A stretch of DNA of 64,000 nucleotides from Fistularia commersonii (taxonomy: Eukaryota; Chordata; Actinopteri; Syngnathiformes; Fistulariidae), in contig JBBMNZ010000030.1 in the NCBI GenBank assembly GCA_037954325.1, positions 11,501,001 through 11,565,000 on the forward strand. Reading direction: 5' to 3'. The notes under the pieces were generated by a model. That model was not told the origin of the DNA, did not search any database, and worked only from the letters and a program-made list of their open reading frames with translations. Made by a program: the position numbers and the translations under genes. Each line of letters starts with the position of its first letter. The stretch's first letter is position 1. Positions 12,447 to 24,426 of the stretch are shown here, one piece after another.

Positions 12447-12972
12447 CAGTGGTCCCTTAAGATACCAATTTGTTCAGGTGGTGGTTTGTATGGTGATTTA
12501 AATGAATTTTCCACATTTAAAATAACAGAAAATAAAAAAGCGGTTATATTCATGTGTGATATCGGTCACATATTACACCCCCTTCGAGCGTCACTATTAT
12601 TTCGTACTTCATTTCCAAAGAATGCATCTTCTTTCCGGGTTCACCACTTGCTTTCTTAGGGCTCATGATGATTATTAAAATGAATACACAAAATAAGCAG
12701 TAAGATACAAAGAATACACCACATAAGTGATAGGAACACACATGAGCTATGCGTACTGTACCAACTACCTGGGACGCTGGGCAATTTCAGAAGAAACGGA
12801 TTTGCGGGAGCTCGCTTGCCATGTGCCGCGCCAATTTCAAATTTTGATTTTCTCGCTATCGTATTTGTATCGTGAATATTTTACGTATTTCAGGGAGAAA
12901 ATTTGCACGAATCGCGCTTCGTATCTTCAAAACTCCATATACGAAGCGATTGGTATCAAAAGGGGGCCACTG
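12447..12972. mobile_element. non-autonomous inverted-repeat DNA transposon (MITE)
   Basis: The left end reads CAGTGGTCCCTTAAGATACC and the right end, reversed, reads CAGTGGCCCCCTTTTGATACC with only a few differences. The left flank is TA; the right flank is CA, one change from TA. There is no transposase. TA target and CAGTG termini suggest a Tc1/mariner-pogo group element. Confidence 0.75.
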
Positions 12973-14619
12973 CATTTAATTTTTTTGGTGTATTTGTAAT
13001 TTGTTAAACATATACAACGCGACATCTTATCATATAAATTAGAGATAATGATGAAACAACGGACATATGGAAATGTCCGACGGAGGGGCCGCCGGCGAGC
13101 AGCGTTCCTGCCAAAATGTCCTGCTCGCCTGGGTCGTGCCGACAGCAGTTTACGGGGAATGGTTCGTATGACTGAACACACTCCACCTGAGTCTATGTAC
13201 AATGAGGGTTGAAGTGTGTGCGTGTGTTTTCGGGCGACCTGACTGACTTTGAGACTCGCTAACGTTCATTTTGCTTCTCTTCAAATGCGACGGCATTCAT
13301 GGTAACGTTGTGAGCGCTCGGTTTGCAGCTTTTCCGAGCATTAAAGTGCAAACCCCTGCGTGCGAGGGGCGGCGGGCCACCTGGGTCTGACGGAGTTCAT
13401 TTCTGATACCTTGCCGTCACGTGGCGTCGGCTCTGGGATGATATTTTATTTCGACCTCGTCGGATATGATACGCGCCGAGGGAATTAAGAGGATCCGCTT
13501 AGCCGGGCCGCCCTCCTCCGGGTGGGGGGGGGGTGAGAGGTCACCTGGAATCTCCTAATGTATCATTTTACACAGCTTACATCGTCAAGTCTGAAGAGCA
13601 AGGCGTACGCTCGGAGCGGGGTCTCCGTGTGCTTTCGACGCGAGCGTACAATCGTCCCGACCACCGCGGTTCCGCCGATTGAACAAGACACTTCTGAAAA
13701 GGGAAAGAAAAGCGCGTTGAGGATCTCTGTTCATAAGGCCACAACAGAGCCCACGTGTGTGTAGAGCCCGGTGGGTAGTACATGCTGTCAGCAGGAGATA
13801 CACGCTCATCAGATTGACGTCGGTGCAAGTTCTGGAAGGCGGAGGCTGCAGCGGGCCGTGATCCCAAAGGGACGTACCGAGAGATCGGTCTTTCAAATTT
13901 CACGAGCAACCCCTCAGTTCCATCCACATTTTCCTCATCGCAGCCAGAACCCGGACCCCAATCATAATCTGACGCATCGGACTCAACCGATACGATCCGG
14001 TCCGAGAGGTGGCATCAATACACCTCGCAAGTGGTGGACGCCTGCTTCTTCACCAGACCTGGACCATGCTGTTTGCATGGCATCCTGATCACACCTCCGG
14101 GAACTTCAAAAGGAAAGCTTTGAGTTCTTCTCCTCAGTGAGCATCCTCCAAGTCAGGCACCTCAGGAGCGGAGAGCCTTCGGAGCTGCTCTCCTGGCCGA
14201 GGCCTGCGACATGAGCCTGGTGATTTTGCAGACAGAAAATGATGTTGGGTTTCCATTTTTTAATGGGGTTTTCTGAGGGAAATGGTAAACTACAGCAGGT
14301 TCATCCAGGTTTCATGCCCACGGATCCTGCCCATGGAGGGAAATCTCCATGACGGAATCGTTCACCGATAAAGGGGGCGATTCTCCAGTAAATCCTGATA
14401 CATGTGTTAACCGATCGGATGGCGATGTGCTTTTTCGCAGATGTTGTGGTTCTGTTGGCTTCACGCGACCATAACCTCCAGGTTCAACCCAAGCGAGCGT
14501 GAAGCAGCGAGCATGAAGCGGTTTGACGAGAACCAGCACCTCCGAACCCGACAACGGCGGAGTGCCCTCTAGGGATCTAAAATCTGGTTCACAAGCGAGG
14601 AAAGGCATGGCGCTGAAGA
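12973..14619. other. no recognisable gene
   Basis: 13060-14100 is relatively rich in CpG. Open frames on both strands overlap and show no domain I recognise. Confidence 0.45.
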
Positions 14620-15035
14620 TTGACAGGCAGACTGGTGCAGCGTCAGAAGTTCTGAAGATGGTCAGTCGTGGTGAAGAAGGCAGATTTAGGGATCCTGACT
14701 TCACCTCAGAAGGAGTTGACGGATACGAGCGGATACAGGAGTATCCGGGCTCTCCCTCGGGGATAGACCGAGAAGCTTGGCCACACAGCAGGAGCTCGCT
14801 GCTGCTTTGTATCCGGAGGAGCCAGATGAGGAGGCTCCATCTGGCCAGGATGCCTCCTGGACCCCAACCTGGCGTGCCGGCACGTCCCAACTGGAAGACC
14901 GAAGACAGGGACCATGCGTCCCGACTGGCATCCCCTGGAGGAGCTGGAACGAGTGGCCGTCGAGAGAGAACTCCCCGGCCAAGAGGCGGAAGATGAACGG
15001 AGCCTCCTCATGGTAATAAAGTGCAACGGGGTAAA
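14620..15035 (+). mobile_element. LINE-A (L2/Rex-like) reverse transcriptase C-terminal remnant
   Basis: The plus strand reads, with frameshifts, the C-terminal part of a non-LTR retrotransposon: LLLCIRRSQMR then ARMPPG and ASRLA, corresponding to the RMPPG...SRLAWERLG tail common in fish L2/Rex-type elements. The frame at 14523-14996 covers part of it but is a shadow. The minus-strand frames here are also shadows. Confidence 0.65.
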
Positions 15036-15794
15036 GCTGAATGAGGGTCCATGGGGTACGGACACCCACGAGAAGCTTCCTGAGAGACAACGGCCTGCTG
15101 CAGAAACATGGTGTCTGGTGTCAACCGCGGCCTGAAGGCCGGTCAATCTGAGGAGCAAGTACCAAAGGCTTCGCTGTTGTGCTTCCCTCCTTTGAGGAAA
15201 CAGTAGAACAGACTCGGCTGTCGATATGGAGAGAAGCTTTGCATTCTGGCGGCGTGGATGTACACTCATTCATGTACGGACATGAACCTTGACGCGGAAG
15301 GTGAGACAAATACCGCCTCCAATATCGGAACAAATATAAAATATTAAACTTCCATAAGGTCTATATGCAGTAACATTCTAGATAACTTGAAGGACGTCCG
15401 GTCTGGCTGCTCAGACCTCGTATGCGGGCGGCTTTCCGGAGCGGCTTCACCGAGGAAGGTTCCTCTGGACCACCGGCTACACCTGCAGCTCCTGCGCCGC
15501 CAGGTCCACCGTTTGGGCCCAGCGCTCCCAATGGAGGTCTGCGTGGAGACCAATCATCAATGCTCTCAATCATCGAGTTTAAAAGACCAAAACCGGATGG
15601 ATTTCAAACAGGGGGAGAAACTTTGCCATCGACCGAAAATCCAATTACATCCTTTTAATTTTGGGGCCTTGAGTTTCTCTCCTCGAAGATGTTTCATGTC
15701 CCATAAGAGGTTCTTCAGTTCTATCTGATCACAGCGTAGCTGACTTCACTATCTGGCCTTTTTTGGCTGAATTTTTGGATTTCATTCATTCACT

Positions 15795-16015
15795 ACATCG
15801 CCTATCCTGGGTATCACCCTAACCAGTCCACCACAGGGCAGCATCTGGAGACAGACACCCATTTCCCTGGTCATTCACACGTCTCAAGTGACCTCCTGTA
15901 TGTGTCTGTACTGTGGCAGGAACCCGGAGAACCCTGGGGAACCCCACGCAGACATGACAGAACATGGAGACTCCACACAGGAGTGTGGGGAATAATCGGC
16001 TAGCGGCTGAGGGGA
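15795..16015 (-). mobile_element. SINE-1 copy, partial
   Basis: Contains the SINE-1 core: ggaaccccacgcagacat on the plus strand, then gaacatggagactccacac. Orientation is set by the tRNA-like head seen in the copy at 21906. Confidence 0.6.
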
Positions 16016-16350
16016 TTTGACTTTTTCCTTCTCATGGTCTTTAGATGACGATGATTCCATACCGCTGCCATCGTCTAAGCGGCTTCAGATCCACCACATC
16101 CATTTAAGAGAAAGAATCATCTTGAAAAACCGAAAAAAGGCTGTATATAAACTTCTTGTTTACACCTGTTTCGCTATTTGAGTTATTGCTGTTATTCCGT
16201 CTTCTAAGTCCCCGTCATCCACCCTCTCATCTCGTCCAGCTCTCATTAAAGGGACCGCAAATACAAAATTCTAAACAGACCTAAAGCGTGCAGATGGATG
16301 AATTAAAAAAAATATAGACTTGTTTCTGTTTGAAAAGAGCTGCTAATGTT

Positions 16351-16375
16351 TAAAAAAAAAAAAAAAAAAAAAAAA
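16351..16375. repeat. poly(A)/poly(T) run
   Basis: About 24 A in a row on the plus strand. It lies about 600 bp beyond the rarb stop and reads as poly(T) on the gene strand, so it is not a poly(A) tail of rarb. Confidence 0.9.
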
Positions 16376-16679
16376 GCTCCGAGGTCGTAGCCAGATGGGT
16401 GGAACCCGGCGGCGCCGCTCCAGCGCCACCCGCATACGTTGTGCGTTCGATGCAACCAGAACGTACGGACGAGTCCCCCCGCCGCGGTCCGCCTCGGAGA
16501 TAATATCATAGACAATGAAAAAGCACCACAAAAGTCATCATAGAAACAGACCTAAGCATACGATGGTATGTACAGCGGACGGAGAGAACGCTGAAAGAGA
16601 GAGAAAGGAGGAGGAAAAAAAGAAAACACTTATCAAACCGGTCATGCAGAGAAGAATTTACACGGGGAGACCTGAGGAG

Positions 16680-16685
16680 TTTAAT
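16680..16685 (-). terminator. rarb: possible poly(A) signal ATTAAA of rarb
   Basis: On the minus strand an ATTAAA hexamer lies about 300 nt after the rarb stop. It is the common variant of AATAAA. No AATAAA was seen on the minus strand between 16000 and the stop, but a longer 3' UTR cannot be excluded. The stretch between stop and hexamer includes C-rich runs (sense strand), the longest at about 16909-16920. Confidence 0.3.
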
Positions 16686-16988
16686 CTCTGGGGCCCTCCG
16701 GGGGCGGCGGCCTTCCCCGCCGCGGCCCCTGCTCCAGAGACGGCACGCTAAACCAGCGCTCCATTCGCCACCACTGTATTTACAAAGCACTGATTCCTTG
16801 GAGGCCTCCGAGTTTTCCTTTCAGGAGTGGTTTGAGGAGAAGGTGTGGGGGGGCGGGGGGGGGTTGAAGATAATGTAATACCAAGCAGGGGGGATTCAGA
16901 GGGTCCGGGGGGGGGGGGGGTCGGCACCTTGCCTGGTTGTTCTGTTTTGTGCAAACAAATGTCAAAGATGTTTCCTCCGAGACGTCGC

Positions 16989-17335
16989 CTAAGGTTCGTC
17001 AGTGGGAAGCACGGCTGCAACGGCGGCCCCTTCCTCCTCCTTGTCCTCTGAGGACTTTGGTGATTCTGGAGCGGCGGCTTCTGCGTCGGGGTCGTCCTTG
17101 CCGCCGGGGCAGGTTCCCTCCTCAGTCGGGGCGTCGTCACCATCTTTGCTGCCATCACCATCGCTGCCACCACTGCTGCTGCTGTTACTACCGCTGCCGC
17201 CGCTGCTGCTGCCGCTGCTGCCGCCGCTGCTGCTGCTCTGGCCGTCTTGACCTTCAGAGTTCTCTAGCATTTCCTGGATGAGAGGTGGCATGGAGCCCGG
17301 GATCTCCATCTTTAGAGAGATGACACGCTCGGCTC
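16989..17335 (-). CDS. rarb: rarb last coding exon: helix 11-12 (AF-2) and long F domain
   Basis: The coding part encodes residues 332-445 and a TAG stop. It begins AERVISLKMEIPGSMPPLIQ; Val335 is the alpha/beta pocket residue and PPLIQEMLEN is the helix-12 AF-2 core that recruits coactivators. After ENSEG the sequence leaves the family consensus: about 86 residues follow, against about 36 in human RARbeta. First comes a Ser/Gly run built mostly of AGC and GGC codons (about 17160-17250), then an Asp/Glu/Ala-rich tail ending LPTDEP. The acceptor is ttttgttttag. The frame across the low-complexity part is open, which argues against a sequencing slip, but repeat length should be checked in transcripts. 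Confidence 0.92.
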
Positions 17336-20300
17336 CTAAAACAAAACAACGAAACAGAGAGAAACAAGTTAAAGATCCAGCGGCGCCGAGCCAAAACAGT
17401 TTTCTGTCGTGGCTTCCCGTGGACACTTGCCGTAAGCAAGTCAGACATCATCGGCGCTTCGCACTGCACATTTGAGATGAGACGGCGAGGAGGGTAAAGT
17501 CAAGATGCCGAACCAAGGCCTCTTGCCAAAGCACAGGGTTTGCTACTTTCCTGCAAATCAACCAGCATCTAGACGGACGAAAATGAGCCTGAGTGGTTCT
17601 GAGCGGAAGAACTGAGGTCTACTGTAGTACTGATACATCCAAGCACTCAGAGTTTACATGGAAACCAATCATGCCTCAGCGTCAGAGATGAATGACCAAA
17701 GAACATGCAGGGAGCTCTTTGTGGTGATTTGTCCCATATCCTTTTACTTTCAGTTAAAATTGGCAAAGTTGCAAATGTAGATCTTTTTTTTGCCCATCCA
17801 TCTGGACACCGTGGAGGCTTCCAGGAGGCATCCTTACCAGATACCCGAGCCTCTTCATAAGGCTGCTCTGGGTGCTGAGGAGCAGCTGCTATACTCTGAA
17901 CCCCTCCTCGATGGCTGAGGCCTTTGCCCTGTCTCTAAGGGAGTGCCTAGACACCCTCCGGAGGAAGGTCCTTTGGGCGGCTCGTATCCATGATCTGGTT
18001 CTTTGGGTCACCACCCACAGCCCCTGACCACAGGTGTGGTGGGAATGGAGATCCACTGGTAAATCCAGCTCCATCCATTCTTTCCTTACTTGTAAAATGA
18101 CCCGGAGATGCTTAAAGCACTCCTCTTGGGAAGGGTCTCATCCCCGACCAGAAGAGGGCACTCCACCCCTCCGAACATGGTCATGGCTTTGGAGATGCTG
18201 GTTCTTATCCCAGTCTTCTAAATGTTCATGTCCAACTGACATTGCTGTGATGGACTCCAAGGTACTCCCAACTACAGAACAGCACCGTAGTTTTAAGAAG
18301 AATAATCCCCGTCACAAAATGTCTTTACCTCCTCCATCAATCCACATCGAGGTTTTACAAAGAATGAAGTTGTCTGAGCACTAAAATCACCGAACAAATC
18401 CCTGCGTTCTCAGGTATGGCCATGAGAGCGGTCACGTTTAGTGCACGAGTTGGGTTAGCTACTTCTTGTTGCATCTCCTCTCTTGTCTCTGAAAGGCAGC
18501 GGTATGATCTGAACCTGGCTTTCTCCGATCAGCCCCGGCGACTGGAGAAGCAGCGCATCCACTCACCCTTGGCGCTGATACTGCGCAGGTCCGTAATCTT
18601 CATCAGGGTTTTGGGGAACATGTGCGGTTTGCTGGGCCTACGTTTCCTCACGTAGATCTTCAGAGCCTCCAGGAGTGGCTCCTGGAGCTGATCCACTTTA
18701 GAAGGTTCCTCCAGGTCCTGGCGGTCTGACAGACACACATACACAAGTAAGTAAAACTTGAGACTCATGCATGACTAATCCATGTCTTGGCTTTATCTGA
18801 TGCAGACACGCTGCAGGCTTGTACATGTCTAACAGCACGGAGCTCTTTGATTAAGGAGTGGAGGCTTATCTCATTGTGTCGCCTGGTTTCCCGCTGAGAA
18901 CCGAGCGCTGCCATCGCAACAAGTGAGAAATGTGAGCCGATCACAAATGGCGATTTTTTTTCTTCCCCCTGTTGACAAGTCATATCCAACCCTGATGATT
19001 GGGAGGTTCTTTGTGCCGGAGCGCTGCCGAAGCAAAAAGATATCCCGTCGCAACTGAGCTGCAGATGTACTGAGAGATTACTTCCTAGTCAATTCAATGC
19101 TAACATGTGGTACCAACCGCTAGGTCGCTACCAAAGCAGTAAAGGAAAGGAGCTGGGCCATGGCTGAAGGTCATACACAAAGGTCTCTCTGGACCTTCTT
19201 TGGTTCCTTTCTAGAGACACCGGTCACGCCTGACCCCTGCGGCTCCCTTTGCTTCTCAACAATCAACATGACTCTGACAAAGAAGTGCAGACCAATCGCA
19301 TAGAACACAAGCGATACTACAACAACCACTGTAAAAAAAGGATTAAAAAAATTTGTTCGTGTTCGAGTTTTCATTTTCCAATTTCAGCTACTCAAATTCC
19401 CAAAGTTACCTTCAGAGCTAAACATTATGACATTGCCTATTTAACACATTTATCTTAAATAATTTGTTGTCATGAATAATTGGTGTCCATAAAATATAAA
19501 CTTGTGACTTGCCGTCTTGTAGAAACTGCTCCCTCACCCCGGGGAAAGCTCAGCACTGATTCTGAAGGACGGGCTCATTATCTCCTTCTTCTCCTGACTT
19601 GTTTATTGCAAGGATGCTGCAATATGTGACTTCTCTTACAGTGCAGCAGCTCTTCAGACGGCGCAGTAGCTATTCTGTCCGTGTCCTCTTGCGCAGAAGC
19701 ACACAAGTCGAGACGTTGTTGGCATCAACACGGGTCTGTGGATTTATTTCTGACCTGAACTGGACATGAACTGATGCAGTTTGGTAAACACTCAAAGTGA
19801 AGGATCTCCAAAAAGAGGCTTCGAAGTCACACTTAACTGCGCCATTTCATTAAAAACGAGATATTGGTCTTACATTATGAATTCAACAACTACAAAATAA
19901 TAATCATAATAACAATGCATATTCTTATTATTATTATTATTATTTTTGTCCCCCAATTCATTCTTCATGCCATGATGGCAAATTATTTTAAAAATCTAAT
20001 AATAAAAAGAATAATAATTAGCTATATCGTTATCATGATAATAACACTAATAATAGTAGCTATAATGATGACTATCATTCTTCTTCTTATTTTGATTATT
20101 ATGATCATATCACAAGCACTTTCTACCAAAGTGCTGGTCAAGTTAGGAGGGATTATTAAGAGAAACACGCATTCATTCATTCATTCATTCATTCATTCAT
20201 TCATTCATTCATTCCTTCTATCCTGCAGTGAGGGGCACAATGGGTCTTCAGTGAACCTCCTGCATGTGTTTGGACTGTGACGGGAACCTGGGGAAACCTG

Positions 20301-23300
20301 AAGAACCCCACGCAGACACAGAGAGAACATGGAGACTCCACACAGGAGGAAATCCAAGCAGGGACCTTCTGGCTGCAAGGCAGCAGGGTGAACCTCCGCT
20401 CCGTCAGCCTTTCTTTGGACCTTGTGGACACCAAAGACTCGAGTCTTGGACTGGAGTGCATGTCCAGCCACGTGTGACTTCATCAAGTTGGACAGCGTAG
20501 ATGATCCTAAACCACTGATGGTTGGATGTGATGGTTGGATGGGTGAGGAGCAGCACCTTCAGGTCTGCACCAGAGTGCACCCGCTCGGGTCAGTAACACT
20601 GCTGCTGCTGTCTGGAAAGCTGCAGGCCTTGAATGCTCTCCTAGGGCTGGTCAGACCTGAGAGATGCTTCCAAGTTGGAACAGAATGATGCCCAATGATG
20701 CCCAATTTCTCCCCTCTGTCATCATCTGTTGAATGTTTTTTAAAGGCTCGCAGGCTAAAGACGCTCATGGTTCTGAGTCATATTTAAAAAAAAAACAAAA
20801 CCATGAGAAGCTCAGCCCTGCAGGGCTGGAGTGCTGAGGAAGGAGAAGAAACCCTGACTTGAGCGAAGCGTTCAGGACTCCAGTTCATAGCGCACCCTGC
20901 AGGGGGCAATGCGGCCCTGACAGCAGCAGCAGCAGCCGCCGAAGGTCTGGAAGTGTGTCAGACCGTCCTGGGTTACGCAACAGCCTGCAATATATCGTAA
21001 ATGTTTTGTTTGGTCCATCAGTCAGTCGGCGGCCGGTCGGTGGGCGGGGCGCTGAACTTGAGCTTCTGTCACGGGACATGAAGACCGACGGACCATTGCT
21101 GACCCGGAGCAGAACACCGAGGACAAGTTCTCACACCAATCACCAAATGTCACCGCCCGAGTCTCCTAGATGAGACTGAAACGTCAGGGCATCTGGAGAA
21201 AAACGGTTCTGACTGCAGGAACTTCTGCTGAGGGAAACACGGGAAGCCCTGAGAAAACAACTGCCCCTTTGCTTCATCTTTTAAGGTGAGGAACGGTGAA
21301 CTTCACGCCCGCTGCTCAGAGTGAGAGGAGAACCTCAACTTTCTCTTGTCCTTTGGGCTGCTCCCCTCGGGGGGGTCACCGCAGCCAATCGCCTGCTTCT
21401 ATCTGACCCCCAGCCAATCACATGCCTACCGTTGACCTGGAGCCAATCACCTGCGTCCATCCGAGCTTCTCCTCTGCATCTTCTTCTCTCGCACCCACTG
21501 TGAAAACCAACCGCTGTCATCAAATCTCCGCTTTCCAACACTCGCCTAACCGTTGCCATGGTGACAAACCTCAACGTTACTCCTCCCTCCTTCTCATGAT
21601 CACCCAAAGTGGTACGATAGACTTGTTCATTCATTCACCCACTCATTCCATCTTCTCCTTGGAGGTTGCTGGGTGTATCCCGGAGGCGGGGCATACCCTG
21701 GATGGTGCACCGCCGAGTCACCCTGTCATTCATATTCAGGGAACAGGGGAGTCTTTGACTGACCCTCTGAAGGTCTCTGGACTGTTGGAGGATGGAACCC
21801 GGACAAAACAGCTCTGAAGAACTGAAGAAGCTTCTCAGATGAGAGGTGACACATCTTCTAGGTAGGGAACTGAGTCTTGTTGCTACAAGAAGATTTGATG
21901 ATTGCCCATCATGGACGGCGCGGTTAGCGCTACCTACTCACAACAAGGTCCTTGGGTGGATTCCCACAGGGGTTCCTTCCTGTGTGGGGTCTCTATGTTC
22001 TCTCCATTTCTGCGTGGGGTTCCTCAGGGTTCCCCAGGTTCCTCCCAAAGTCCAAACACATGAAGGAGGTTCACCTCAGACTCCACATTGACCAGACGTG
22101 TAAACGAAAGGGAAAATAGCAGTATGTCTCTCTATGATGAACCGGTCCGCCGTGAACCTGCCTCTCGTCCAATCACAGCTGGGATAAGCCCTCCCCCCCC
22201 GCGACCCTGAGTGCAGGCCAAGCGGCTTAAATAATGAATGAACGAATGATTGACCGACCCTGATGACTGCGAACTTTCAGACACAAATTCATCCCATATT
22301 GTCTATGCAATCTGTCTATCTATCTATCTATGAATGTTGGACCTCTTCTCTGAGGGCGCCACTTGGCAGAGCTGTCCCTGTCGCTGTCTTTCTCGGACAA
22401 GTGAAGTCGGTGTCACATTGTTTTTGGAGAGAGGCGGTGTTGCATCCTTGTCGGGTTTGTTGTCACGCTGGCTTTGAACGGTGTGTCAGCGGGCCGTTTA
22501 AAATGCAGCAAAGGCCTCAATTTTCATAAATTAGCCCTCGCCTTTATTGGATATCGGCTGAGGGTCACCGCAAAGTCAGCATCTGTTCCTTGACACGTAT
22601 GCTCGGAGCCAAAGTGAAGCCCAAGTTAACTTTACCAGCCGGCATCTCTCAGAAGTACCGATGCCATGACCTCTCGTCAGAAGCCACGACATGAAAACAT
22701 TTGACCCGACACACCTTTTAAAGAGGACATCCAAGTATTTGACAACATTGTGTTGGACTGCTACCGACACAAGCGCTTCGATCAACGTTTAACCGGATGA
22801 GAAATTTGATCAAGCGGACGTCCACGATGGACATGGAAGATGTTGGCCGATAGGTACGTTCCTTGATCATATTCACCGGGATGCAGAAAAGTTGCACAAC
22901 TTCAAGAGGATGGAAAATCACCACACCTTAGTCACTCCCCTCACCTCCGGAGATGAGACAGATGGCGCTGAGGAGGCCCGTCTCTGTGTCGTCCATCTCG
23001 ATGGGCAGCAGCTGGTTGGCAAAGGTGAACACCAAGTCAGTGAGCGGGCCAAAGCCAGCATTGTGCATCTGCGTTCGGTTGAGCGTCAGCCCGTCGGAAA
23101 AGGTCATGGTGTCCTGGTCGGGGGTGTATCTTGTACAGATGCGCAGGATCTGGAGTTGTCGGGGGCGGGGGGGCATTTGTGAGGGGGTGTTGGCGGAGAG
23201 GAGACACAAACAAACAACATCAGTGTCAGTTCAGACAAAAACTGGTACTTGGAGGCTGAAAGTGAAATCCAAACCGCCGGCGTTGATCAAGTTTGCTTTT

Positions 23301-24190
23301 AAAATACGAATCATTGATTCTGGAGTCTGGACGTGAGCGTGTGATGGACAACCCGGGCTGGGCAGGATCACGGCTGGATCTCCAGCACCAGGACTACCGT
23401 TTGCAATCAGTGGGTCAAAAACGGCCAACCGGACAGACATACCAATGAATGAATGGGCAAACGAACAAACGAAGGAAGAAACGCACAAACAAATAAACGA
23501 ACATTTGGAGAAGCAAACAAACACACGGGCGGATGAATGAACAAATGGACCAAGGAATGAAAAATCAAATGAACACACGAACAAAATAACAAATTGAACT
23601 ATGAATGAATGAAGGAACAAACAGGCGGACAAATGGACAAAGGACGTAAGGAACTAACAACGAATGAACGGACAGACAAATGAAAGAGTGGACGAACCAA
23701 CAAATGGAGACAAAAGGTGGTAGTTGTGAAGGAGGAGCCTCTTTGGATGGAGTTAAACCGCCATCTTCACAGTGGCAGCGTCCTGTTTGGATCACAGACC
23801 ACGTCCTCAGAACATGATAACCACATAAATATGAAGGTCGCACCATTTTCTGCAAATAATAAGTAATTAGGAGCTACTGATCCTTCTCCACCTGGAACGT
23901 GGGCGTGCAGAATTGACCTTGACCCTCACTCTGAATTAAATATCCATCAAGCAGCCCGAGCAGATGTTTGACAGGTCCCACACAGTACTGTCCTAGATAC
24001 CGGTCCTGATGGACCTGCAATTTGATCCATAAGGCAGGAGCTAGAGGGGGGTGTGTTGGTAACCACCAGAACCTAAAACCAAGATCTCACCTGGACATTG
24101 AGCTAAACATTTTCCAAGTAGAGCAGATGAAGTCAACCAAACAATGACTTTCCATACACTCCTCCATACTCTGGGTCACCCTGCCGCATT

Positions 24191-24229
<39 letters not shown>

Positions 24230-24382
24230 TCTGCAATGAAGCAACTGACGGTGAATGCAAAAGCCTTTGAAGCCATTTGAGTGGGCCGGCTCTGACAGTG
24301 AGTGGCAGCCATGTCTGCAACATGAAACAGAATAAAACATGGCTACTGGCGGTGACTCGAGCGGGCTGGCCAGGCCTGCGCT

Positions 24383-24426
<44 letters not shown>

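Larger units (their letters stand above)
18726..22944 (-). other. rarb: rarb intron (4.2 kb)
   Basis: Phase 1 intron. It contains an AT-rich low-complexity part (19870-20140), an (ATTC)n run joined to a SINE-1 copy (20165-20480), a LINE-B 3' fragment (21341-21465), a SINE-1 3'-half remnant near 21640-21760, and a nearly full SINE-1 copy on the plus strand (21906-22250). I see nothing else identifiable; 18726-19860 and 20500-21340 look unique. Confidence 0.85.

Noticed and set aside
14312..15269. Long minus-strand frames (up to 192 codons)
   Set aside because: They are antisense to a decayed LINE-A on the plus strand and have no own domain.
16989..17250. Plus-strand frames with long Leu/Pro/Cys runs opposite the rarb F domain
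   Set aside because: Antisense shadows of the AGC/GGC repeat in the real coding exon.
23231..23855. Minus-strand frames rich in Ser, Phe, Cys and Val that look membrane-like
   Set aside because: They are translations of a degenerate tetranucleotide repeat.
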